Assembly (NCBI GenBank): GCA_949450265.1
Contig: CASTMW010000035.1
Coordinates: 1 to 13,838, forward strand
Source of the DNA: an uncultured Eggerthellaceae bacterium
GTDB lineage: Bacteria > Actinomycetota > Coriobacteriia > Coriobacteriales > Eggerthellaceae
DNA length: 13,838 bases
Reading direction: 5' to 3'
Shown: positions 5,255 through 13,096 of the stretch, piece by piece
How the letters are laid out: every line of letters begins with the position of its first letter
How positions within the stretch are numbered: position 1 is the first letter of the stretch
Notes under the pieces: model-generated
The model's database searches: none
Seen by the model: the letters and a program-made list of their open reading frames with translations, nothing else
Told to the model about the DNA's origin: nothing
Made by a program: the position numbers and the translations under genes

Positions 5255-6481
5255 ATGGACGCAGCTATCCAGGAGGGGCGTCCCTCCGATGCGCTGAGCG
5301 TCTCGTCCGCCATGGCCTTGGCGAAGGGCGCGCTCGAAGGTATCACGGTCAAGCTTGTGGGCGAGATATCCGAGCTCTCCGTCAATCCACGCTACAAGGC
5401 GGTCTATTTCACGGTGAAGGACGAGAAGGCATCGTTGCCGTGCATGATGTGGAACAACCGCTATGCTGCCAGCGGCGTGCAGCTTGCCATCGGGTCGTTG
5501 GTGGAGCTGTCCGGTCGCTTCACGCTGTATGCAGCGAAGGGGCGCATGAACTTCGATGTGTTCTCGGTAGCGCTGGCAGGAGAGGGCATGCTGCGCATGC
5601 AGGTGGCCCAGCTGGCCGATCGGCTGCGCGTTGAAGGGCTCTTCGATGCGGCGCGCAAGAGGCCTATACCGCGTCTTCCCGAACGTATCGGGCTTGTTAC
5701 CTCGCCGCGGGGCGCTGCGGTCCATGACGTGCTGCGCACGTTGCGCCGACGACTGCCGCTTGCGCAGGTCGTCTTCGCGGGTGTTGGGGTGGAAGGGCAG
5801 CGTGCGGCAGCCGAGATGTCAGAAGCGCTGTGCATCGTGGCCGATGCTGGCGTGGATGCCATCCTGCTCGTGCGTGGCGGCGGGTCGTTCGAGGACCTCA
5901 TGCCGTTCAACGACGAGGGGTTGGTGCGTACCATCGCTGAGCTGCCCGTGCCCATCATCACCGGCATCGGACATGAACCCGATACCTCCATCGCGGATAT
6001 GGCCGCCGACCTGCGCGCCTCAACGCCCACAGCCGCTGCCGAGGCGGTCTCGGCGCAGGCCGAGGCGCTGAGCGCGAACCTGGGGACCTACCGGTTGCGC
6101 ATGGGCAATGCCATGCGCTCTTCGCTTGCAGCGATGGCATCGCGCCTATCGGCCATCGCTACCATGCGCGCGTTCCGTGACCCCATGGCCCTGCTCGATG
6201 CCGATGCGCGCACGTTGGATGACCTGGCCGGGCGCATGGAGGCCGTCATGGTGCGGCGATTGGATCTCTTGCGCAACCAGCTGGCATTGGCAGCGGCCCG
6301 CCTGAACGACCTCTCGCCGCTTGCCATCGTGGCTCGCGGCTATTCGATTGTCCGCAACGATGCAGGTCATGTCGTTTCGTCGATCGAAGGGGTGCACGCA
6401 GGAGATAGCGTTGCCATCGCTGTGAAGGATGGCACGATCGCATGCGTCGTGACCGACGCTAACGAAAAGATGCTCGTGTGA
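5255..6481 (+). CDS. xseA: Exodeoxyribonuclease VII large subunit
   Basis: This is the catalytic subunit of exonuclease VII, which degrades single-stranded DNA from either end in DNA repair. Residues about 14-108 form the OB-fold DNA-binding domain (ALSVSSAMALAKGALEG, VGEISELS, YKAVYFTVKDE). The catalytic region has GLVTSPRGAAVHD (146-158), LLVRGGGSFEDL (204-215) and TGIGHEPDTSIADMAADLRA (236-255), all family hallmarks. A long helical region follows, ending with LSPLAIVARGYSIV typical of the C-terminus. At 408 residues it is slightly shorter than many homologues (about 400-460). The ATG at 5255 is 3 nt after the metallopeptidase stop, with AAAGG in the end of that gene as a modest SD, so translational coupling is likely. 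The small subunit follows. Confidence 0.95.
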   Translation: MDAAIQEGRPSDALSVSSAMALAKGALEGITVKLVGEISELSVNPRYKAVYFTVKDEKASLPCMMWNNRYAASGVQLAIGSLVELSGRFTLYAAKGRMNFDVFSVALAGEGMLRMQVAQLADRLRVEGLFDAARKRPIPRLPERIGLVTSPRGAAVHDVLRTLRRRLPLAQVVFAGVGVEGQRAAAEMSEALCIVADAGVDAILLVRGGGSFEDLMPFNDEGLVRTIAELPVPIITGIGHEPDTSIADMAADLRASTPTAAAEAVSAQAEALSANLGTYRLRMGNAMRSSLAAMASRLSAIATMRAFRDPMALLDADARTLDDLAGRMEAVMVRRLDLLRNQLALAAARLNDLSPLAIVARGYSIVRNDAGHVVSSIEGVHAGDSVAIAVKDGTIACVVTDANEKMLV

Positions 6482-6506
6482 GCGAGCAAGGAAGAAGGTG
6501 CGGCAT

Positions 6507-6764
6507 ATGACCGAGAGCGCACGACCTATCGCGAACATGACGTTTCGCGAGGCGATGACGGAGCTGGAGGGCATTGTGGCCCAGCTGGAATCCGGCTCGC
6601 TGGAGCTGGAAGAGAGCCTTGAGCGCTATGCGCGCGGTACCGCGTTGCTGGCAAGCCTGCAAGAGCGTCTCGGTGCGGCCGAGCAGCGCGTCGAGGTGCT
6701 GATGGGCGAGCTTTCCGCAGCGCCCGAGGACCAAGTGCAGGACACGACCCTATCGAAGGCCTAG
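6507..6764 (+). CDS. xseB: Exodeoxyribonuclease VII small subunit
   Basis: This 85-residue protein has the XseB pattern: TFREAMTELEGIVAQLESGS, then LELEESLERYARGTALL, then a helical tail (LQERLGAAEQRVEVL). It binds XseA in several copies to form the elongated helical part of exonuclease VII. Two starts are possible: ATG 6507 with AGAAGG 8 nt upstream (chosen), or GTG 6498 in the same frame with AAGGA 5 nt upstream, which adds MRH. It lies 25 nt after xseA and 9 nt before the HIT gene. The last 12 or so residues (PEDQVQDTTLSKA) are not conserved family sequence as far as I can tell. Confidence 0.93.
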   Translation: MTESARPIANMTFREAMTELEGIVAQLESGSLELEESLERYARGTALLASLQERLGAAEQRVEVLMGELSAAPEDQVQDTTLSKA

Positions 6765-6773
6765 GAGGATCCC

Positions 6774-7127
6774 ATGAAGAAGGACGATTGCATCTTCTGC
6801 AAGATAGCGGCAGGGGAGATACCGGCTGCGAAGGTGCATGAGGATGAAACGGTGGTGGCCTTCGAGGATGCTGACCCTATGATGCCGGTCCATGTGCTGG
6901 TCATCCCAAAGGATCACTACGATAACATCGCCGATGATATCCCTGATGCCACCATGGCCAGCATGCTGCGTGCGGTGGGCACGGTAGCCGATATCAAGGG
7001 CGTGCGCGATTCGGGCTTCCGCATCATCGCGAACACCGGCGATGATGCATGCCAGTCGGTCCATCACGTGCATCTTCATGTGCTCGGCGGCGCTCAGATG
7101 AACGATGGGGATCCCTGCGCGCGCTAA
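6774..7127 (+). CDS. HIT-family nucleotide-binding hydrolase (Hint-like)
   Basis: This 117-residue protein is a histidine-triad hydrolase of the Hint branch, which cleaves nucleoside phosphoramidates and acyl-adenylates. The N-terminus DDCIFCKIAAGEIPA with the C-x-x-C pair (C6, C9) is typical. The triad HVHLHV is at 98-103, with H100 as expected nucleophile and FRIIANTGDDACQSVHH just before it. The C-terminus (GGAQMNDGDPCAR) departs from the common GG-x-x-M-x-W-P-P-G ending, so the usual tryptophan is missing. The start is certain: AGGAGG (6763-6768) is 5 nt before ATG 6774 and overlaps the xseB stop. It is the last gene of the operon; no strong terminator is seen after it. Confidence 0.93.
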   Translation: MKKDDCIFCKIAAGEIPAAKVHEDETVVAFEDADPMMPVHVLVIPKDHYDNIADDIPDATMASMLRAVGTVADIKGVRDSGFRIIANTGDDACQSVHHVHLHVLGGAQMNDGDPCAR

Positions 7128-7154
7128 GTCCGCTCGCCGAAAGGAAATGCCAGC

Positions 7155-7186
7155 GTGCGGGCATGATGCGCGCACATCACTATCAT
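7155..7186 (+). promoter_or_regulatory. Possible promoter/operator region of ackA
   Basis: The 97-nt gap between the HIT gene and ackA has an imperfect inverted repeat (GTGCG 7155-7159 with CGCAC 7171-7175, inner GCA/TGC pair, TGA loop) and a possible -10 box TATCAT at 7181-7186. No convincing -35 box is present. The repeat has no U-run, so it is weak as a terminator for the upstream operon and may be an operator. Confidence 0.3.
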
Positions 7187-7224
7187 AGAGGCAACACTGG
7201 AAACGATCGCCCGGAGGTTGCCCT

Positions 7225-8445
7225 GTGAACGTATTGGTGCTCAATGCCGGATCCTCTTCCCTCAAGTACCAGCTGGTCAACCTTGAAACGCGCTCCGTGC
7301 TCGCGCGAGGTATCTGCGAGCGCGTCGGGTCGGACGAGGCGTTCCACAAGCACGGCATCGACGAGAACGAAGTGGTCATCGATGCACCCATGGCCGACCA
7401 TAACGAGGCCATGGCTTTGGTCTTGGAGGCATTGACCTCCGGCTCGAACAAGGCCATTGATTCCTTGGATGAGATCGACGCTGTGGGACATCGCATCGTG
7501 CAGGGCGGCAAATACTTCGACCGCTCGGTGCTCATCGACGATGACGTGGTGGCCAAGATCGGCGAATTGGCGGAATTGGCGCCTTTGCACAACGGGGCGG
7601 CGCTCATGGGCATCGAAGCCTGTAAAACGTACATGCCGGATAAGCCCATGGTGGCTGTGTTCGACACCTCGTACTTCCATACGCTGCAACCCAAAGCCTA
7701 CATGTATCCCATCCCCTACGAGTACTACGAGAGGTACGGCATCCGCAAGTACGGCGCGCATGGCACGTCCCACCGTTATTTGGCCGACCGAGCTGCTACC
7801 ATGCTCGACGAGCAGTTGGACGACCTGAAGATCATCACCTGTCATCTGGGCAATGGGTGCTCCATGAGCGCCATCGATCATGGCCTTGCGGTGGACACCT
7901 CCATGGGCCTGACGCCGCTTGATGGGCTGATGATGGGCACGCGTTCTGGCGCCATCGATCCAGCCATCGTGCCGTTTCTTATGGAGCATGAGGGCTTGAC
8001 GAGCCAAGAGGTGAACGATGTCCTGAACAAGAAATCGGGACTGCTGGGTATCTCGGGCATATCGAACGATCTGCGCAGCGTACGAAGCGCCTCAGAGGAT
8101 GGCAATGACCGCGCGCAACTGGCCTACGAGATGTATTCCCACTCGGTGAAGAAGTACATCGGGCAATACATCGCTGTCATGGGCGGGGTGGATGCAATCG
8201 TGCTCTCGGCGGGCGTGGGCGAGAACTGCGACAAGATGCGCCGTATGATCTTCGCTGGCCTGCAACCGCTAGGCATCGTGCTGGATCTCGAGAGGAACAA
8301 GGGACGCGGTGGCGAACGTGTCATCTCAACCGACGATTCCGCCGTTCAGATCCTGGTGATCCCCACCGACGAAGAGTATATGATCGCGCGCGATACCTTC
8401 GATCTAGTCCAAGAGAGCCTGTCCGCCGAGACCCTCTTGAACTGA
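7225..8445 (+). CDS. ackA: Acetate kinase
   Basis: This 406-residue cytoplasmic enzyme converts acetyl phosphate and ADP to acetate and ATP. ASKHA-fold and active-site motifs are intact: VLNAGSSSLKYQL (N7), GHRIVQGG (R90), VFDTSYFHTL (D147), YGAHGTSHRY (H179), CHLGNGCSM, MGTRSGAIDP (R240) and the C-terminal PTDEEYMIARDT. These match the residues known in the Methanosarcina enzyme. The start is GTG 7225, with GGAGG (7213-7217) 7 nt upstream, and gives the standard MNVLVLNAGSSS N-terminus. Its usual partner pta lies next to it but on the opposite strand, with stops only 10 nt apart, so the two are not co-transcribed here. Confidence 0.97.
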   Translation: MNVLVLNAGSSSLKYQLVNLETRSVLARGICERVGSDEAFHKHGIDENEVVIDAPMADHNEAMALVLEALTSGSNKAIDSLDEIDAVGHRIVQGGKYFDRSVLIDDDVVAKIGELAELAPLHNGAALMGIEACKTYMPDKPMVAVFDTSYFHTLQPKAYMYPIPYEYYERYGIRKYGAHGTSHRYLADRAATMLDEQLDDLKIITCHLGNGCSMSAIDHGLAVDTSMGLTPLDGLMMGTRSGAIDPAIVPFLMEHEGLTSQEVNDVLNKKSGLLGISGISNDLRSVRSASEDGNDRAQLAYEMYSHSVKKYIGQYIAVMGGVDAIVLSAGVGENCDKMRRMIFAGLQPLGIVLDLERNKGRGGERVISTDDSAVQILVIPTDEEYMIARDTFDLVQESLSAETLLN

Positions 8446-8460
8446 CCGTTTCGGGTCAGT
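8441..8460. terminator. Bidirectional stem-loop containing the ackA and pta stop codons
   Basis: ACTGACC (8441-8447) pairs perfectly with GGTCAGT (8454-8460) around GTTTCG. The ackA TGA (8443-8445) lies in the left arm and the pta TGA (8456-8458, minus strand) in the right arm. Being symmetric it could end transcription from both sides, but no U-run follows in either direction. Confidence 0.6.
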
Positions 8461-9451
8461 CTGCCATCGTCTGGGCTTGCACGCAGGTGATGGCGGCCAC
8501 GCCGAAGATGTCGTCGGCCGAGCAACCGCGAGAAAGATCGTTCACCGGCGCTGCGATGCCCTGGGTGATGGGGCCGTATGCTTCCGCTTTCGCCAAGCGC
8601 TGCACCAGCTTGTAGCCGATGTTGCCCGCATCCAGGTCGGGGAACACAAGCACGTTCGCGCGCCCAGCCACCGGGGAGTCCGGGCATTTCGAGGCGGCCA
8701 CATCGGCACAGAGGGCGGCATCCAGCTGCAGCTCGCCATCGATGGCGGCTTCCGGCGCAAGCTCATGCGCGATGCGGGTAGCTTCCACCACCTTGTTAGC
8801 GTCATCGTTGTGCGCCGATCCGTAGGTGGAATGCGCTAGCATGGCAACATAGGGCTGTGATCCGACGAGCGTCTGGAAGGACCGTGCCGAATTGACGGCG
8901 ATGTGTGCGAGTCGCTCGGCGTCCGGTTGCACTTCCAAACCGCAATCCGAGAAGAGGAACGTACCGTGGTCGCCGTATTCGCAGTCGGGCACCACCATGA
9001 TGAAGAACGAGCTGACCAGCTTCGTGCCCGGTGCCGTCTTGAGGATCTGTAGGCATGGACGCAGCACGTCACCTGTGGCATGGCAGGCACCCGCCACCAT
9101 GCCATCAGCGCGCCCTGTCTTCACCAGCATGACGCCGAAGTAGAGCACGTCACGTATCAGCTCGGAGGCCTGATCGGCGGTCATACCCTTGGCCTGGCGC
9201 ACGTGGAACAGCTCGAGCGCAAGCTCATCGCCTAGGTCAGACGTGCGCGGATCGATCAGCTCGGCACCGTCAAGACGATAGGGTGAAGCCGCGATGGCAT
9301 CCGCATCCCCCAAGATGATCAGGTCGGCCACACCGAGCGCCAAGAGCCGCTCAGCCGCTTGCAGCGTGCGTTCATCGTTGCCTTCGGCCAGCACGATCGT
9401 CCGCTTGTCGGCCTTCGCACGGGCCACCATGGTATCCAGGAATGCGCTCAT
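8456..9451 (-). CDS. pta: Phosphate acetyltransferase
   Basis: This 331-residue enzyme, the standard length for the single-domain form, converts acetyl-CoA and phosphate to acetyl phosphate, the substrate of AckA. Recognisable segments are RTIVLAEGNDERTLQAA at the N-terminus, MTADQASELIRDVLYFGVML, GRADGMVAGACHATGDVLRP, the substrate-loop region AMLAHSTYGSAHND, and the C-terminal YGPITQGIAAPVNDLSRGCS with its conserved aspartate and arginine. The loop differs from the FSTKGS form I recall for classical Pta and looks closer to that of malic-enzyme fusions. I chose ATG 9449-9451, which has GAGGAG 8 nt upstream; the frame is open to 9580 but would run into glf. Pta is divergent from glf and convergent with ackA. 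Confidence 0.95.
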   Translation of the reverse strand: MSAFLDTMVARAKADKRTIVLAEGNDERTLQAAERLLALGVADLIILGDADAIAASPYRLDGAELIDPRTSDLGDELALELFHVRQAKGMTADQASELIRDVLYFGVMLVKTGRADGMVAGACHATGDVLRPCLQILKTAPGTKLVSSFFIMVVPDCEYGDHGTFLFSDCGLEVQPDAERLAHIAVNSARSFQTLVGSQPYVAMLAHSTYGSAHNDDANKVVEATRIAHELAPEAAIDGELQLDAALCADVAASKCPDSPVAGRANVLVFPDLDAGNIGYKLVQRLAKAEAYGPITQGIAAPVNDLSRGCSADDIFGVAAITCVQAQTMAD

Positions 9452-9469
9452 CTGCTCGGCTCCTCTCGT

Positions 9470-9498
9470 TTGGAATAATAATCCGTTGATTGTAGAAT
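9470..9498 (+). promoter_or_regulatory. Promoter of the glf operon
   Basis: TTGGAA (9470-9475) and TAGAAT (9493-9498) have the ideal 17-nt spacing. The start would be near 9505, leaving about 31 nt of leader with the SD GGAAGGA. The region (9452-9536) is AT-rich and must also carry the pta promoter on the other strand; TATTAT (minus strand, 9475-9480) is a possible but weaker -10 box for it, so the two would overlap. Confidence 0.6.
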
Positions 9499-9536
9499 AC
9501 CGGATTGTGCATTGATGCGACCGGAAGGACGGCTGA

Positions 9537-10784
9537 ATGGGCGTCTCGTATATCGATTTCAAGGACGTGGACATCACCACCTACGATGCCATCGTGGTGG
9601 GCAGTGGCTTCGCGGGGGCGGTGACGGCGCGCCAGCTGGCCGAACGGCACGGTTGTCGCGTGCTGATCTTGGAGAAGCGCGACCATATCGCGGGGAACAT
9701 GTACGACGAATATGATGAAGCGGGCATCCTGGTGCATCGCTACGGGCCGCACATCTTCCACACCAACGAGCAGCGCGTGTTCAACTATGTGCGCCAGTTC
9801 TCGGGATGGATCGCCTATCAGCATCACGTGCTGGCGGATTGGTATGGCACCTATATGCCCGTTCCGTTCAACAAGAACTCCATGGAGATCGCCTTTGGCG
9901 AGGAACGCGCGTCGCAGCTGATCGAGAAGCTGATCGATGTGTTCGGGGACGAGCGCAAGGTGACCATCAACGAGCTGCGCGAGCAGGAGGACTCCGATCT
10001 GGCCGAGATCGCCGATTTTGTCTATAAGAACGTATTCTTGTACTACACGCAGAAGCAGTGGGGACAGACGCCCGATCAGGTGGATCCGTCGGTCACTGCG
10101 CGCGTGCCGGTGTTCATCTCGCGCGACGATCGCTATTTCCAGGACACCTATCAGGGGATGCCCGCGCTCGGCTATACCGCGCTGTTCGAGGGTATGCTCG
10201 GCATCGACGGTATCGACGTGTGCCTCTCCACCGATGCCACAAGTGTCTTCGAGCTGGTCTTCCAAGACGGCGATGAGGACGCCAGCCTTTCCGCCATCAA
10301 GGTGAAGGGCGTCGCGTTCGACGGGCCCATCGTGTACTCGGGACCGCTCGATGAGCTGTTCGTGGGACGCTTCGGGCGTCTGCCGTATCGCAGTCTCGAT
10401 TTCGTCTACGAGACGTATGATCAGGAGCACAAGCTGCCGTGCGGCACGGTGAACTACACGGTGTCGGAGGACTACACGCGCATCACCGAGTTCAAGTATC
10501 TGACAGCGCAGAGCGCACCGAACACCACCATCATGAAGGAATACTCGCGCGCCTACGAGGACCCGGAGACGCAGATCCCGTACTACGCCATCATCAACGA
10601 TGAGAACCGCGCGCATTACGAGCGCTATCTGGCCATGACAAAGAGCCTGCCGAACTTCTTCCCGCTAGGACGCTTGGCGGAATACCGGTACTACAACATG
10701 GATCGCATCATCTCGCTGGCGCTCGACCTCTCTGATGAGATCGGACGCAAACTGGCGGATGGCGAACTGTGCGCGCAAGGGTAG
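9537..10784 (+). CDS. glf: UDP-galactopyranose mutase
   Basis: This FAD-dependent cytoplasmic enzyme interconverts UDP-galactopyranose and UDP-galactofuranose, the donor for galactofuranose-containing glycans. The Rossmann motif AIVVGSGFAGAVTARQLAE (18-36) is followed by LILEKRDHIAGNMYDEYD, YGPHIFHTNE (69-78), VPFNKNSMEIAFGE, YTQKQWG (170-176), and RVPVFISRDDRYFQDTYQGM, which carries substrate-binding arginine and tyrosine residues. The C-terminal FPLGRLAEYRYYNMD closes the FAD site. At 415 residues it is a little longer than typical (about 370-390) because of some 15 residues before the Rossmann fold. The start ATG 9537 has GGAAGGA 7 nt upstream. The GT2 gene begins 9 nt after its stop, so the pair is an operon. 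Confidence 0.96.
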   Translation: MGVSYIDFKDVDITTYDAIVVGSGFAGAVTARQLAERHGCRVLILEKRDHIAGNMYDEYDEAGILVHRYGPHIFHTNEQRVFNYVRQFSGWIAYQHHVLADWYGTYMPVPFNKNSMEIAFGEERASQLIEKLIDVFGDERKVTINELREQEDSDLAEIADFVYKNVFLYYTQKQWGQTPDQVDPSVTARVPVFISRDDRYFQDTYQGMPALGYTALFEGMLGIDGIDVCLSTDATSVFELVFQDGDEDASLSAIKVKGVAFDGPIVYSGPLDELFVGRFGRLPYRSLDFVYETYDQEHKLPCGTVNYTVSEDYTRITEFKYLTAQSAPNTTIMKEYSRAYEDPETQIPYYAIINDENRAHYERYLAMTKSLPNFFPLGRLAEYRYYNMDRIISLALDLSDEIGRKLADGELCAQG

Positions 10785-10793
10785 GCTACCATC

Positions 10794-11810
10794 ATGAAGA
10801 CCATCAGCTTCGCGGTGCCCTGCTATAACTCCGAAGAGTACATGGACATCTGCATCGAATCGCTGCTCGCGTGCGGTGATGATGTGGAGATCCTTATCGT
10901 CGATGACGGATCGAGCGATGGGACCGCGGCGAAGGCCGACGCATGGCAGAAGGCCCATCCTGACATCATCCGCGCCATCCACAAGGAGAACGGCGGCCAC
11001 GGCTCGGCTGTGAATGCCGGATTGGCGAATGCGTCGGGTATCTACTTCAAGGTGGTCGACTCCGATGACTGGCTGGATGTTCGCTCCACGGAAGAGGTCA
11101 TGTCGTATCTGCGCGCGCAAGCAGAGTTTCAGGACCCGGTGGACATGGTGATCGCCAATTATGTCTACGAGAAGGTCCACGAGGATTCGCGCACCGAGAT
11201 GCACTACCGCAATGTGTTCCCCGAACGCCGAGAGTTCGGATGGGCGGAGGTAGGATCGTTCAACCACTCGCAGTACCTGCTCATGCATTCGGTGATCTAC
11301 CGCACGGAGCTGCTGCGCGATATGGGCTTGACGTTGCCCGAGCACTGCTTCTACGTGGACAACATCTTCGTGTACGAGCCGCTGCCGCATGTGCGCACGA
11401 TGTACTACATCGATGTGCCCATGTACCGCTATCTCATCGGGCGCGAGGACCAATCGGTCAACGAACGCGTCATGATGCGACGCATCGATCAGCATCTGAA
11501 GGTGGCGCGGCAGATGATCGATGACGTTGACGTGATGAGCCTTGAGCCGCGGCGCCTGCGCAAGTACATGGAAAGCTACCTTTCCATGATGATGTGCATC
11601 GCTTCGGTGTTCTTGCGTATGCGCAATACCGACGAGGACGACCAGAAGCTGGACGACCTTTGGAAGCACCTTAAAGAGACCGATAGCGCGCTTTATCGTC
11701 GTGTTCGCACTAATGTGCTCAATCTGGGCACCAATCTGCCCACCGAAGTGGGGCGCAGGCTGGGCCTTGGCGGATATCACCTGGCACAGCGCTTGTTCCA
11801 CTTCAATTAA
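10794..11810 (+). CDS. GT2-family glycosyltransferase, possibly a galactofuranosyltransferase
   Basis: This 338-residue protein has the GT-A fold of family 2: TISFAVPCYNSEEYMDICIE at the N-terminus, VEILIVDDGSSDGT (31-44) for nucleotide-sugar binding, KENGGHGSAVNAGLANASG (64-82), and the metal-binding VVDSDDWLD (87-95). I see no membrane helix, so it should act on the inner face of the membrane. The C-terminal part (from about 240) is helical and charged. The start ATG 10794 lies 9 nt after glf; the SD is weak (AAGGG 12 nt upstream or TAGG nearer), so coupling to glf is likely. Position next to the UDP-Galf-making enzyme suggests it uses UDP-galactofuranose, but sequence alone does not prove the sugar or acceptor. 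Its stop overlaps that of dinB by 4 nt. Confidence 0.88.
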   Translation: MKTISFAVPCYNSEEYMDICIESLLACGDDVEILIVDDGSSDGTAAKADAWQKAHPDIIRAIHKENGGHGSAVNAGLANASGIYFKVVDSDDWLDVRSTEEVMSYLRAQAEFQDPVDMVIANYVYEKVHEDSRTEMHYRNVFPERREFGWAEVGSFNHSQYLLMHSVIYRTELLRDMGLTLPEHCFYVDNIFVYEPLPHVRTMYYIDVPMYRYLIGREDQSVNERVMMRRIDQHLKVARQMIDDVDVMSLEPRRLRKYMESYLSMMMCIASVFLRMRNTDEDDQKLDDLWKHLKETDSALYRRVRTNVLNLGTNLPTEVGRRLGLGGYHLAQRLFHFN

Positions 11811-13096
11811 AGGTTGGCAGAAGGGGAGTCTGTCTCGGACCGATCGTGGGTGATGGTCTTCGACTGGGTATTGGTGGTGTTGTCGGCATTGCGCAGTTCG
11901 TGACCGAAGCGCACGGCGTGCTCCCCGAAACGATCCTTGAGCGAATCGGTGGCGGCGACAAGGTCGCGGCGACGCTCGCTCATGCGATGCGCTCGTTCGT
12001 CATCGAAGAGCGTTTCCTGGTGCGGCTCATCACCGAAGAAGCGCGAGATGCCCACGCCCAGCAGCCGCACGGCAACGCCTTCATCCCACACCGTGCGCGT
12101 CAGGCGGCATACCGCGTCGATGTAGTCAGCCTCATTATCAGTAGGTGCGGGAAGCTGGGTCTGTACCGTGTGGGTCTCCCAGTTGCCGTAGCGCACCTTC
12201 ACCGTGACGGTCGAACCACGCAGCTTAGCGGCTCGCAGCCGTCTGCCCACCTGTGTGGCAAGCGTGCGCAGCGCCGCATGGATATCATCCCAGGTGGTCA
12301 GGTCGTACGCGAAGGTCATCTCCTTCGAGACAGATTTCACCGTGCGCTCGGTCTGCACCTCCGAATCATTGATGCCGAGCGCCCTTTGGCGCATCATGGC
12401 TGCATTCTTGCCGAAGATGCTGTGTAGGATGCCCTCGTCAGCGCGGGCAAGATCGCCGAGCGTGGTCATCCCGTAGCGTACGAGCTGCTTCTCGGCTGCC
12501 GGGCCGATCCCGCTCAAGGTGCGGATGGGGAGGGGGTTCAAGAACGTGCGCTCGCTGCCCGGATAGACGACCGTGAGCCCGTGGGGCTTGTCCATGTCAG
12601 AGGCGATCTTCGCGATGGATTTCGATGTGCCCACGCCGATGGAGCATGAGATGCCAAGATCGTCGACCTTCTCTTGGATGCGTCGTGCGATCAGCACGGG
12701 ATGCTCGGTGTTCACGCGTGTTGGGGACACATCCAAGAACGCCTCGTCGATGGATACCTGCTGCACGAGCGGTGTTTCGTCATGGAGCAGGTCCATGATA
12801 GCGCGTGACATCTGCTCGTAGCGCGTGCGCCGGCCATGCGTCCAGATGGCTTGCGGGCACAAACGTTGCGCTTGCGCGGCAGGCATGGCGCTGCGCACCC
12901 CGAACTGCCGTGCTTCATAGGAGCAGGTGGCCACCACACCACGACTGCCCGCATCGCCGCCCACGATGACAGGAAGGCCGCGCCATTCAGGATGGTCCAG
13001 TTGCTCCACGCTCGCGAAGAAGGCGTCAAGGTCGACCAAGAGGATGGCCCGCCCGGTCCAAGCGGGCAGCAGAGAGGACGTGGTACTATCGTTCAC
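11807..13096 (-). CDS. dinB: DNA polymerase IV (Y-family translesion polymerase)
   Basis: This 429-residue Y-family polymerase copies past damaged DNA. Palm metal ligands are in ILLVDLDAFFASVE (D22, D24 region; F27 as steric gate against ribonucleotides) and VSIDEAFLDVSP (D117, E118). VIVGGDAGSRGVVATCSYEARQFGVRSAMP is the conserved finger region. SCSIGVGTSKSIAKIASD and the helix-hairpin-helix segment LSGIGPAAEKQL follow, then the little-finger domain. QETLFD (360-365) is a likely sliding-clamp-binding motif, with about 64 residues after it, the last 25 or so polar and disordered-looking. The start GTG 13094-13096 lies inside the end of degV (11-nt overlap) and has no SD, which suggests translation coupled to degV. 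No LexA-like box is visible nearby. It meets the GT2 gene end-to-end. Confidence 0.94.
   Translation of the reverse strand: MNDSTTSSLLPAWTGRAILLVDLDAFFASVEQLDHPEWRGLPVIVGGDAGSRGVVATCSYEARQFGVRSAMPAAQAQRLCPQAIWTHGRRTRYEQMSRAIMDLLHDETPLVQQVSIDEAFLDVSPTRVNTEHPVLIARRIQEKVDDLGISCSIGVGTSKSIAKIASDMDKPHGLTVVYPGSERTFLNPLPIRTLSGIGPAAEKQLVRYGMTTLGDLARADEGILHSIFGKNAAMMRQRALGINDSEVQTERTVKSVSKEMTFAYDLTTWDDIHAALRTLATQVGRRLRAAKLRGSTVTVKVRYGNWETHTVQTQLPAPTDNEADYIDAVCRLTRTVWDEGVAVRLLGVGISRFFGDEPHQETLFDDERAHRMSERRRDLVAATDSLKDRFGEHAVRFGHELRNADNTTNTQSKTITHDRSETDSPSANL

Noticed and set aside
4139..5725. A 528-codon minus-strand open frame across rnd, the metallopeptidase gene and xseA
   Set aside because: It runs antisense through three well-supported genes, has no recognisable motif and is rich in His, Arg and Gln, as expected from the reverse strand of GC-rich coding DNA.
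9452..9580. Longer N-terminus for Pta from 9580
   Set aside because: It would overlap the glf promoter and start; ATG 9451 has a strong SD and gives the standard family length.
9372..11801. Long minus-strand open frames opposite glf (9372-10616) and the GT2 gene (10665-11801)
   Set aside because: Both mirror well-supported plus-strand enzymes, lack family motifs and have valine/histidine-rich shadow composition.
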